Assembly: GCF_014170305.1 (NCBI RefSeq)
Contig: NZ_LZZT01000024.1
Location: forward strand, 24,446 to 88,445
Origin: Achromobacter sp. UMC71
GTDB lineage: Bacteria; Pseudomonadota; Gammaproteobacteria; Burkholderiales; Burkholderiaceae_B
Length of the DNA: 64,000 nucleotides
Direction of reading: 5' to 3'
Each line of letters begins with the position of its first letter. Positions within the stretch are counted from its first letter, which is position 1. Positions 43,520 to 51,513 of the stretch are shown one piece after another. The translations under genes were made by a program, and so were the position numbers. The notes under the pieces were generated by a model, which was not told the origin of the DNA, made no database searches, and saw only the letters and a program-made list of their open reading frames with translations.

Positions 43520-44503
43520 TTGAATCGAAGAACCTTCCTCGCCGCGGCCCTGGCTATCGCCACCGCGCAATGGACCGCCGCAGCGCCCGCGCAAGCCCAG
43601 GCCGCCTACCCCGACCAGCTCATCAAGTGGGTCGTGCCGTACCCCGCCGGCGGCGGCACCGACACATTGGCACGCACGCTGGCCGAAAGCATCCGCCCCG
43701 GCCTGGGCCAGCGCATCATCATCGACAACCGCCCCGGCGCCGCCACCAACATCGGCGCCGAACAAGTCGCGCATGCCAAGCCCGACGGCTACACCCTGCT
43801 GTCCGCCGACAACGGCGTGCTGGCCTTCAATGAACACCTGTTCAAGAAGCTGCCCTACAGCCCGGCCAGCGACTTCACTTACATCGGCGCCATCGGCAAA
43901 TTCCCGCTCGTGCTGGTGGCCAGCCCGACGTTTCCTGCCCAGGACTTCACCCAATTCCTGGCCTACGTGCGCGCCCATCCCGGCGAGATCGACTACGCCT
44001 CCGTCGGCAATGGCTCGCCGCATCACCTGGCCATGGCGCTGTTCCAAAGCAAGACCGGTACCACTCTCACCCATGTGCCCTACCGCGGCGCCGCGCCGGC
44101 CATGCAAGATGTCATGGGCGGCCAGGTGCCCGTCATGTTCCTGGACCTGGCGTCCGGCCTGCAGATCATCAAGTCCGGCAAGGTGCGGCCGCTGGCCATC
44201 GGCTCGGCTGCCCGTTCGCCCTTGCTGCCCGACGTGCCCACGCTGACCGAACTGGGCGTGGCCGACGTCGAGGTCTTTGCCTTCCAGGGCCTGCTCGGCC
44301 CCGCCCGGCTGCCCACGCTTATCGTCGACAAGCTCAACAGCGCGCTGAACCAGGCCCTGGCCGATCCCGCCGTGCTTGCCCGGTTCACCGACTTCGGCTT
44401 CGAGCCGCTGCCGGGCACCCCCGACGCCTTCAAGCGCCTGGCGCGCTCGGAATCCCAACGCTGGGGGCAAGTCATCCGCGACAACAACATCTCGCTGGAC
44501 TGA
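43520..44503 (+). CDS. Bug-family receptor, operon B
   Basis: Periplasmic solute-binding protein of 327 residues in the Bug (TctC) family, with a signal peptide ending near AQAQA (residue 28), WVVPYPAGGGTDTLAR and the ligand-site DNRPGAATNIGAE. The start codon is TTG, with GGAGA 7 bases upstream; the next in-frame ATG would remove the signal peptide. In operon B it takes the place of the MHS transporter found in operon A, so it probably delivers the aromatic substrate or senses it. No transport membrane subunits are adjacent. Confidence 0.88.
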   Translation: MNRRTFLAAALAIATAQWTAAAPAQAQAAYPDQLIKWVVPYPAGGGTDTLARTLAESIRPGLGQRIIIDNRPGAATNIGAEQVAHAKPDGYTLLSADNGVLAFNEHLFKKLPYSPASDFTYIGAIGKFPLVLVASPTFPAQDFTQFLAYVRAHPGEIDYASVGNGSPHHLAMALFQSKTGTTLTHVPYRGAAPAMQDVMGGQVPVMFLDLASGLQIIKSGKVRPLAIGSAARSPLLPDVPTLTELGVADVEVFAFQGLLGPARLPTLIVDKLNSALNQALADPAVLARFTDFGFEPLPGTPDAFKRLARSESQRWGQVIRDNNISLD

Positions 44504-44584
44504 TTGCCCCGCCACAGCCTTCCTGTCCGGGCGGCCGCCAGCTGGCGCCCCGTCCGGACCCAGACCACCGACTCGAGGATCGCC

Positions 44585-45103
44585 ATGAACCCCTCCCCCG
44601 CCCGCCCCGTCCAGGGTCTGCACCATTTCGCCTGGCGCTGCCGCGACGCCGAAGAGACGCGCCGCTTCTATGAAGACCTGCTGGGCCTGCCGCTGGTCCA
44701 CGTCATCAAAAGCGAGACCGTGCCCAGCACCGGCGAACACTGCCCCTACGTGCATATCTTCTTCCGCATGCGCGATGGCTCCTGCATCGCCTTCTTCGAC
44801 CTCGGCGACGGCATCGCCGCGCAGCCTTCCCCCAACACGCCGGCGTGGGTCAACCACATCGCCCTGCGTCTGGACAGCCGTGAAGACCTGCACGCCATGA
44901 AGGCCCGCCTGCAAGCCCATCACGTCGAAGTCGTCGGCATCACCGACCACGATGGCTTCATCGAATCGATCTATTTCTTCGACCCCAACGGCTTGCGCCT
45001 GGAGCTGACCGTCGAAATCGCGGCCCCCGAGGTCGTCGCGGGCTTCGCCCAGGACGCGCGCGGCCAGCTTGACCGCTGGACCACTGAAAAGGTGAACCCA
45101 TGA
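44585..45103 (+). CDS. VOC-family protein, probable ring-cleaving dioxygenase, operon B
   Basis: Single-domain VOC protein of 172 residues, closely paralogous to the operon A copy; GLHHFAWRCRDAEETR and VPSTGEHCP are shared almost word for word. Probable ligands are the His of GLHHFAW, His of WVNHIAL and Glu of LRLELT. The start at MNPSPARP aligns with the operon A protein; the longer reading is unlike it. The stop overlaps the start of the FAH gene (ATGA). It is the only candidate for ring opening in operon B. Confidence 0.83.
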   Translation: MNPSPARPVQGLHHFAWRCRDAEETRRFYEDLLGLPLVHVIKSETVPSTGEHCPYVHIFFRMRDGSCIAFFDLGDGIAAQPSPNTPAWVNHIALRLDSREDLHAMKARLQAHHVEVVGITDHDGFIESIYFFDPNGLRLELTVEIAAPEVVAGFAQDARGQLDRWTTEKVNP

Positions 45104-46137
45104 CGCTTCCCGCCCCGCAACTGCGCCTGGCCACCCGCAAGAACGGCACCCGCGACGGCGCACTGATGCTGGTCAGCCCGTCCGGCGACCGCTGGCTGCC
45201 CGCCGGGACCCACGCCCCGACGCTGCAAGCCCTGCTGGACGACTGGGACACGCTGGCGCCGCAACTTGAACGCCAACGCCAGGCCCTGGGCAGCGACGGC
45301 TGGGCCGCCGCCCCCTTGCTGGACGCCGGGCAGTGCATGGCGCCCCTGCCGCGCGCCTACCAATGGGCCGACGCGTCCGTCTACCGAAACCACGCCCGCC
45401 TGATCTACCAGTGGCGCCAGGAGCCGATTCCGCCGCGCTACGAAGACGAGCCGCTGGTCTACCAGGGCGGGTCCGACATCATGCTTGGCCCGCAAGACCC
45501 TATCATCGCCACCGACGAACGCCATCTGATCGACCTGGAAGCCGAGATCGCCGTCATCACCAAGGACGTCCCGCAGGGCACGACCGCCGCCCAGGCCGCG
45601 GATCTCATCGCCCTGGTCGTGCTGTTGAACGACGTCTCGTTGCGCGGCCTGATCCCATCGGAACTCGCCAAGGGCTTCGGCTTCTATCAAAGCAAGCCCG
45701 CCACCAGTTTCGCCCCCGTCGCCGTCACTCCGGCGGCGCTGGGCCGCGCCTGGCGAGACAACATGCTGGACCTGCCCGTGCGCATCGACATCAACGGCGA
45801 ACGTTTTGGCGAGCCCAATGCCAGCAGCGAAGTGGTGTTCAACTTTGCGCAGATCATCGAACACCTGGCCCACACACGCAGCCTGGTGGCCGGCAGCATC
45901 GTCGGCGCGGGCACGATCAGCAACGCCGATCCAGCCTCGGGCAGCGCCTGCGTCACCGAAGCCCGGGTACGCGCCCAGCTTGACGGCAAGCCCGAAGACG
46001 AGCTGCCGCCGTACTTGCGTCATGGCGACCGGGTGCGGATCTATGCGCGGGAACCGGACGGTGCGATGCCGTTCGGGGCGATCGACCAGCAGGTGGATAT
46101 CTCGAAGAATTCGTTACCCGGCACCCTGAAGCGCTGA
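45100..46137 (+). CDS. Fumarylacetoacetate hydrolase-family protein, operon B
   Basis: FAH-family protein of 345 residues, paralogous to the operon A hydrolase. Shared marks are LPRAYQWADAS near residue 84, LEAEIAVIT, LLNDVSLR, KGFGFYQSKP and GTISNAD. It likely hydrolyses the ring-cleavage product, with or without prior isomerisation. Operon B has no isomerase gene, so either the product is already trans, the hydrolase accepts the cis form, or MaiA of operon A serves both. It is the last gene of operon B. Confidence 0.9.
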   Translation: MTLPAPQLRLATRKNGTRDGALMLVSPSGDRWLPAGTHAPTLQALLDDWDTLAPQLERQRQALGSDGWAAAPLLDAGQCMAPLPRAYQWADASVYRNHARLIYQWRQEPIPPRYEDEPLVYQGGSDIMLGPQDPIIATDERHLIDLEAEIAVITKDVPQGTTAAQAADLIALVVLLNDVSLRGLIPSELAKGFGFYQSKPATSFAPVAVTPAALGRAWRDNMLDLPVRIDINGERFGEPNASSEVVFNFAQIIEHLAHTRSLVAGSIVGAGTISNADPASGSACVTEARVRAQLDGKPEDELPPYLRHGDRVRIYAREPDGAMPFGAIDQQVDISKNSLPGTLKR

Positions 46138-46174
46138 CGGAACCGGGGTTGCCGCGGAATACGGTTCAGCCCCG

Positions 46175-46951
46175 TCACCCCAGATACTCCACATTGCCGC
46201 ACACCGAAATGCTCTGGCCGCTGACCATCGCCCCTTCATCCGAGCACAGAAACGCCACCTGATTGGCCACATCCTCCGGCTGGGTCATGCGGCGCAGCGA
46301 TACCTTTTCCACCAGCTGCATGCGCATCTCGTCATTGCTGACCCCGCCGGCTTCGGCGCGGGCGGCGATGATGCGTTCGACCCGGTCACCGGACACCACG
46401 CCCGGCAGCACCGAATTGACGCGGATGTTGTCCGGGCCCAACTCCATCGCCCAGGTCTGCGTCAGGCCGGCCAGGCCGAACTTGCTGGCGCTATAGGGCG
46501 AGCGCAGCGAAAAGCCCAGGCGGCCCGCCACCGACGAGATATTGATGATGGCGCCGCCGCCCGCTTCGCGCAGCAAGGGCACGGCGCTGCGCGAGCATAG
46601 GAACGTGCCCGTCAGGTTCACGTCCAGCGTCTTTTCCCAAGCGTCCAGCGTCGTGTCTTCCAGACGGCTCGTCGGGCCGGACACGCCCGCGTTATTCACC
46701 AGCGCATCCAGTTTTCCCCAACGCCTGGACAGGTCGGCAAACATTGCCAGCACCTCGGCTTCGCTGGACACGTCCGTCACGCTGGCGCTCAAACGCGGCG
46801 ACAGCGCCGCCGCTTCCCGCACGGCGGGCTCGTTCACGTCGCAGATATGCACCTGCCCGCCCGCCGCCAGGAATTTCTTCGCAATCGCCAGGCCGATGCC
46901 CTGCGCGCCCGCCGTGATCAGGACCCGTTTGCCTTTCAAGGATTCACTCAT
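46175..46951 (-). CDS. Short-chain dehydrogenase/reductase
   Basis: Classical SDR of 258 residues. The coenzyme motif reads TAGAQGIGLAIA (12-23; Thr-Ala-Gly-x-x-x-Gly form), NNAGVSG is at about 87-93, and the catalytic Ser and Tyr-x-x-x-Lys are in ISSVAG and YSASK. Asp39 after the second strand points to NAD rather than NADP. It is the last gene of a three-gene unit after an ABC receptor and a BKACE enzyme. A plausible role is oxidation of a beta-hydroxy acid to the beta-keto acid that BKACE then cleaves. Confidence 0.88.
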   Translation of the reverse strand: MSESLKGKRVLITAGAQGIGLAIAKKFLAAGGQVHICDVNEPAVREAAALSPRLSASVTDVSSEAEVLAMFADLSRRWGKLDALVNNAGVSGPTSRLEDTTLDAWEKTLDVNLTGTFLCSRSAVPLLREAGGGAIINISSVAGRLGFSLRSPYSASKFGLAGLTQTWAMELGPDNIRVNSVLPGVVSGDRVERIIAARAEAGGVSNDEMRMQLVEKVSLRRMTQPEDVANQVAFLCSDEGAMVSGQSISVCGNVEYLG

Positions 46952-47020
46952 GATGTATGCCGGTAGATGAACAAATACCGGCGCGACAGGACATCGCGCC
47001 GGTCCAACGTTGCCGCAAGA

Positions 47021-47935
47021 TCAGCAGGCAAACTTCGGCCGCACGCCGCTGCGTTGCGACAGGCCCATGATCTCGCGCGCTTGCGCCGGGGTCGCGGGCT
47101 CCATGTCCATTTCCCGGATGATGCGCACGATACGCTCGACCAGCTGGACATTGGTGGCCAGCTCGCCGTGACGGTAATACAGGTTGTCTTCCAGCCCCAC
47201 CCGCGCGTGCCCGCCCAGCAACAGGGCACTGATATTGGCCTCGAGCTGCGACGGCCCGATGCCGCTCACGCAGAACACGGCGTTCTTGGGCAGCATGTCG
47301 ACCATCATCTGCAGATAGCGCGGCGAGAACGGCATCGCGTTCTGGAAATTCCGGTGTACGTTCATCACCAGGTTCACGAACGGCGGGCCTTCATCCAGGC
47401 CTTCGTTGATCAGCGTCGTCGCATCCTGCAGGATGTGCGTCGGGCTGAACACCTCCCACTCGGGCTTGATGCCACGCGCCTTCATGCCAACCGCCAGCTC
47501 GCGCGCTTTGGTCAGCGGCGTATTCATCAGATATTCACGCTCGCCGAACGCCAGGTTCAGCGTCGTCGCATCCAGCGTGCACATCTCGGCGCCGGCATCC
47601 ATGCCTTTCAGCCGTTCTTCCCAGATGATTTCCCACATGCCCGGATAGCTTTCGCGCACCATGTCGCCATGCACGCCGCCGCCGGTCGAATTGTTCAGCA
47701 CGATGTCGCAGCGGTCGCGAATACGCTGGTTCATGTCCAGGTAGATGCCAGCATCGCAGGTTGCCTGGTCGTCGGGGCGGCGCGCATGCAGCGCCACCAC
47801 GCTGGCGCCGGCGTTGTAGCAGCGATAGACGTCGTCGGCGATCTCGGCGGGTTGCGTCGGCAGATGCGGATTCTGGCTTTTGAATGCCATGCCCCCGGTC
47901 GGGGCGATGGTCACGATGACTTTGCGTTTGGCCAT
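47021..47935 (-). CDS. Beta-keto acid cleavage enzyme (BKACE, DUF849 family)
   Basis: BKACE-family protein of 304 residues. These TIM-barrel enzymes cleave a beta-keto acid with acetyl-CoA to give acetoacetate and a CoA ester. Visible marks are VIVTIAPTGG near the start, VALHARRPDD (metal-ligand His48), LNNSTGGG, MCTLD, and GHARVGLEDNLYY, with the conserved Glu, near residue 243. It stands between the ABC receptor (32 bases upstream) and the SDR gene (70 bases downstream). The substrate varies widely in this family and cannot be read off; carnitine-type and hydroxy-acid routes are known. Confidence 0.9.
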   Translation of the reverse strand: MAKRKVIVTIAPTGGMAFKSQNPHLPTQPAEIADDVYRCYNAGASVVALHARRPDDQATCDAGIYLDMNQRIRDRCDIVLNNSTGGGVHGDMVRESYPGMWEIIWEERLKGMDAGAEMCTLDATTLNLAFGEREYLMNTPLTKARELAVGMKARGIKPEWEVFSPTHILQDATTLINEGLDEGPPFVNLVMNVHRNFQNAMPFSPRYLQMMVDMLPKNAVFCVSGIGPSQLEANISALLLGGHARVGLEDNLYYRHGELATNVQLVERIVRIIREMDMEPATPAQAREIMGLSQRSGVRPKFAC

Positions 47936-47966
47936 GAAGATTCTCTCAGGGTTGGCGACTGTCCGC

Positions 47967-49190
47967 TCATTTCCACAGTTCGCAGCGGGTTTCCGCCTTC
48001 TTGGTGAAGGCCTCGTTGCCGTCGATGGTCTGCACCACGTCGAAATAATCCCAGGGTTCCTTGGACTGTTCCGGCGTCTTCACCTGCAGCAGGACCATGT
48101 CGTGCACCACGCGGCCATCCGGACGCACCACGCCGTCCTTGATGTACATATCGTTCAGCTTGTTCTCGCGCAGATAGGCCAGCACGCGGTCCGCGTCGTC
48201 CGTGCCGGTCGCCTTGACCGCCCGCAGATACTGCAGCGCCGCCGAATAATCGGCTGCCTGCAACGACGACGGCATCGCCTTGCGCGCCTCGAAGAATTTT
48301 TTGCTCCAGGCGCGCGTCTGTTCCGACGCATTCCAGTACCAGCTGTCCGTCAGATACATGCCTTGCGTCGCGGGCAGGCCCAACGCATGGACGTCATTGA
48401 TGAACATGATCAGTCCGGCCAGCCGCATGGTCTTGGTCAGGCCGAACTCGTTGGCCGCCTTGATCGCATTGGTCGCGTCCGCGCCGGCATTTGCCAGCGC
48501 CAGGATCTCGGCCTTGCTGCTTTGCGCCTGCAACAGGAACGACGAGAAATCCGCCGCCGACAGCGGATGCCTGACCGCCCCCAGCACTTTGCCGCCGCCG
48601 GCCTCGACCACCTTCGTCGTATCGGCCTGCAGCGCATGGCCAAAAGCATAGTCCGCCGTCAGGAAGTACCAGCTTTTGCCGCCCGCCTTCACCACCGCCG
48701 CGCCCGTGCCGCGCGCCAAAGCCACGGTGTCGTAGGCGTAGTTCAGCGTATAGGGCGTGCACTGCTCATTGGTCAGCGCCGGTGCGCCGGCGCCCACCAC
48801 GATGATCGGCTTTTTCTTGTCCGCAGCCACCTTCGACATCGCCAGCGCGGTGCTCGAATTGGTGCCGCCGATCAGCATGTCCAGGCCCTTCTGGTCGAAC
48901 CACTCGCGCGCCTTGGCCGACGCCACGTCCGCCTTGTTCTGGTGGTCGGCCACCAGCAGTTCGATCTTCTTGCCGTTGATCTCGCCGCCCAGCTCCTGGA
49001 TGGCCATCTTGATGGCCTCCACCCCGCCGGGGCCGTCCGGGCCGGAATACACGCCGGACAAGTCCGTAATGAAGCCGATGCGGATCACATCGTCCGAATA
49101 CTGGGCTTGCGCGCTGGGCGCGGCCAGGAGCGAGACCGCGGCGGCGCAGGCGATGGTTCCACCGGAAACCAGGCGTTGCATTGACAACAT
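47967..49190 (-). CDS. ABC transporter receptor, branched-chain amino acid (LivK) type
   Basis: Periplasmic binding protein of 407 residues in the type I (Leu/Ile/Val-type) family. It has a signal peptide (ending SAQAQYSD, about residue 30), RIGFITDLSGVYSGPDGPGG and the mid-domain TNSSTALAMSKVA. AAGGAG lies eight bases before the ATG. It heads the BKACE-SDR operon, so its ligand is probably the acid they degrade. Permease and ATPase genes are not adjacent, so it would use a shared transporter. Confidence 0.9.
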   Translation of the reverse strand: MLSMQRLVSGGTIACAAAVSLLAAPSAQAQYSDDVIRIGFITDLSGVYSGPDGPGGVEAIKMAIQELGGEINGKKIELLVADHQNKADVASAKAREWFDQKGLDMLIGGTNSSTALAMSKVAADKKKPIIVVGAGAPALTNEQCTPYTLNYAYDTVALARGTGAAVVKAGGKSWYFLTADYAFGHALQADTTKVVEAGGGKVLGAVRHPLSAADFSSFLLQAQSSKAEILALANAGADATNAIKAANEFGLTKTMRLAGLIMFINDVHALGLPATQGMYLTDSWYWNASEQTRAWSKKFFEARKAMPSSLQAADYSAALQYLRAVKATGTDDADRVLAYLRENKLNDMYIKDGVVRPDGRVVHDMVLLQVKTPEQSKEPWDYFDVVQTIDGNEAFTKKAETRCELWK

Positions 49191-49329
49191 AGTTATCTCC
49201 TTTTATGGTTTTTGGGCTCTGGGGGCCTCTTGTATTCTGCGGTGGGTCCCCAATGCGAACAGTCATCATGGTGACAGAGCGCCCTAGGGTTTACCTGAGC
49301 GGTATCGCCGCGAAAAAAGGGGAGTGAAT

Positions 49330-50103
49330 ATGCGCGGATCGCCGGCCGGCAACGCCAACGAACCGTCAGGCGCCAGGCGCCGGCCCGCCGGCTGCCCGGT
49401 GGACGCCATGCTGGACGTCGTGCCCTGGTACATGGGTCTGCCGGCGCTGGAACGCAGCGTGGTCCGATCCGAACTGCGCACCGTCTCGCTCGCCGGCGGC
49501 GAATACCTGTTCCGTTCAGGCTCGCGTTCACCCGGCTGGTATGGCGTGGTGACCGGCCTGGTGAAATGGTCGTCCCGCGGCCCCGATGGCCGGTCCCTGT
49601 CACTGGCGGGCTTCAGCACCGGCAGCTGGTTCGGCGAAGCCACCATGATCCGCCGCGAACAATTCGAATACGAAGTCGTCGCCCTGCGCCCCAGCCAGAT
49701 CGTGATCCTGCCGCGCGACACGTGCGAGCGCCTGTGGAACCACAATATCGAGTTCACCAAGGCCTTGATGATGCACCTGGCGCAACGGGTGAACTGGCTG
49801 ATGGCCAGCTATACGGGCAACGTGCTGCTGGACGTGGACACCACCGTCGCGCGCGCCGTGGCCGCGCAGTGCGATGCCGAGCAGCATTCCGGGTTTGATG
49901 GGCGCCTGAAGATATCGCAGGAAGAGATCGCCGCGTTGTGCGGGGTATCCAGGCAACGGTGCAATGCCACCTTGACCATGCTCGCGCGCGAAGGGGTGCT
50001 GCGAACGCACTATGGCGGGCTGACGGTGCTGGATATGGAGGGGTTGTATCGGTTCGCAAAAATCAGTCGAAAGCCCGCTGCCAGCCGAGGCACTTCGGGC
50101 TAG
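49330..50103 (+). CDS. Crp/Fnr-family transcriptional regulator
   Basis: Crp/Fnr-type regulator of 257 residues: a cyclic-nucleotide-binding-like beta-barrel (about 30-145), a long dimer helix, then a winged helix with KISQEEIAALCGVSRQRCNATLTMLAREG (about 195-225). Residues for cAMP are not obviously conserved, and there is no Fnr-type cysteine set. It is divergent from the ABC receptor operon, with 139 bases between, and is its likely controller. The start at 49330 has GGGGAG five bases upstream; GTG at 49324 is less likely. Confidence 0.85.
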   Translation: MRGSPAGNANEPSGARRRPAGCPVDAMLDVVPWYMGLPALERSVVRSELRTVSLAGGEYLFRSGSRSPGWYGVVTGLVKWSSRGPDGRSLSLAGFSTGSWFGEATMIRREQFEYEVVALRPSQIVILPRDTCERLWNHNIEFTKALMMHLAQRVNWLMASYTGNVLLDVDTTVARAVAAQCDAEQHSGFDGRLKISQEEIAALCGVSRQRCNATLTMLAREGVLRTHYGGLTVLDMEGLYRFAKISRKPAASRGTSG

Positions 50104-50239
50104 GATGCGCTGAAGGACTGACGCCGGCCGCAAGCGCATCCCGGTCGTCTTCGGCCTTACCGAACAGATCGAAGCCATCAGCTCGATTGTCGGGCGGCCC
50201 GCCAGGACGCAAATATTCCACATGCACGTATTCGATCTA

Positions 50240-50295
50240 TATAATCATTCCGTAGGGAGCCGTAAAATGCCTTTAAACGCCCCTATGGAGCATTT
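50240..50295 (+). promoter_or_regulatory. Promoter and inverted repeat before hipB
   Basis: A consensus -10 TATAAT lies at 50240-50245 with a weak -35 (TTCCAC) 17 bases before. Further down, AAATGC (50265-50270) and GCATTT (50290-50295) are inverted 6-base arms 19 bases apart, ending two bases before the hipB start. This spacing fits dimeric HTH autorepression. Confidence 0.5.
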
Positions 50296-50297
50296 AA

Positions 50298-50624
50298 ATG
50301 GAATCTCCTCTCCCATTGCCAGTCGAGCGCGCCATCCAGAAACTCGGCGGTGACATTTCGCTCGCACGCAGACGGCGCCACATCTCCCAAGCTTCGTTGG
50401 CCGAACGCATGGGCGCATCCCTATCCACGGTGCGCCGCATGGAAAAAGGTGACGCCCGCGTGCCCATCCACTTCTACGCCCGCGCCCTGCATGTCTTCGG
50501 CGAGATCCACGCGCTTGAACACCTGCTGGACACGCCAAACGACGAGATTGGACTCACACTGATGGACGAGCACCTGCCCAAGCGCGTGCGTAGCAAGTCC
50601 GGCGGCTCGTCGGGAGCATTGTGA
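50298..50624 (+). CDS. HipB-like antitoxin, Xre-family HTH protein
   Basis: Helix-turn-helix protein of 108 residues. The motif SLARRRRHISQASLAERMGASLSTVRRMEKGD spans about residues 21-52, followed by a dimerisation helix and a basic tail. It is the antitoxin and DNA-binding half of a HipBA-type pair, and GGAG lies seven bases before the start. It overlaps the hipA remnant by one base (TGATG). It looks intact although the toxin gene is broken, so it may survive as a plain repressor. Confidence 0.85.
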   Translation: MESPLPLPVERAIQKLGGDISLARRRRHISQASLAERMGASLSTVRRMEKGDARVPIHFYARALHVFGEIHALEHLLDTPNDEIGLTLMDEHLPKRVRSKSGGSSGAL

Positions 50625-51513
50625 TGGCGGCCATTGCACCGATCCGTCAACACGTCCAACTTTGTATCGGCACGGCTGGCCTGCCGCTGGGCTCGCTCGT
50701 ATACGTCCAGCAAGGCAGGCGCGAGAACTGTGCCTTTGCCTATGACGAAACGTGGCTGGCCAACCCTGCACGGTTCAACGTATCGGCCGACCTGCAGTTG
50801 GTGCACGGCCACCAGCCCCACAAGGCGGCCTCGCCCCTTGACTCCGTGTTTCATGGCGCTTTGGCAGATACTGTCCCCGACGCCTGGGGGCGGCGCGTCA
50901 TCGCCCGAGACCATGCCAAGCGACGCCGCAAGGATCCAAAACTGCCAGCGCTTACCGAGTTGGACTATCTGCTTGCCGTCGATGATTTCAGCCGCGTCGG
51001 CGCGCTGCGTCTGCGCGGTCCCGATGGCGTCTGGCATCGGACAGCACCAGCAGTTACACGGAAATCGCGGATGCCATCCGCTCGCATGGCCACTCCCCCA
51101 CCCGGGATCTGCATGAACTCTGGCGCCGCCTGGTGTTCAACCTGTTGATCACCAATGTGGACGATCACCTTCAGAATCACGGCTTCCTGCACATAGCGCA
51201 TGGACAGTGGCGCCTTGCGCCCGCCTTTGACGTCAACCCATTTCCGGACAAGGAACGCGAGTCCAAGACATGGCTGTCCGAGCAGGATGGGCCAATCACG
51301 GATGTGCAGATGCTGCTCGCCCGCGCAGCCTACTTTTCACTGGACAAGACACAGGCGCTGGCGGTGCTGGCCGAGGTGCACACTGCCGTCAAGAACTGGC
51401 GGAAAACCGCCCTGGGCAAGGAGGTCGGACTGCGCGCAAACGAGCTGGATGACTTCGCTGCCGCGTTCGAACATCCGCAGATGGAAACCACAGCCGCGCT
51501 GCTCGGCCGTTAG
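50624..51513 (+). pseudogene. hipA pseudogene: internal deletion and frameshift removing the kinase core
   Basis: Remnant of a HipA-family Ser/Thr kinase toxin. The first frame encodes the N-terminal domain up to RVGALRLRGPDGVWH (about residue 138), then runs into nonsense. From about 51046 the next frame (+2) resumes with SSYTEIADAIRSHGHSP and continues through the C-terminal kinase part, with NVDDHLQNHGF and the DxNPF segment FDVNPFP. Intact relatives are about 420-440 residues; here about 140 residues of the middle are missing, including the ATP-binding lobe. Both ends read well, so the change may be recent. Confidence 0.85.

Noticed and set aside
42863..45163. 766-residue minus-strand ORF across operon B
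   Set aside because: Runs antisense through several motif-bearing genes and has a biased Gly/Gln/Ala composition.
50624..51148. Considered as a complete short HipA-like protein
   Set aside because: After residue 138 it reads nonsense, while the true HipA C-terminal sequence continues in another frame.
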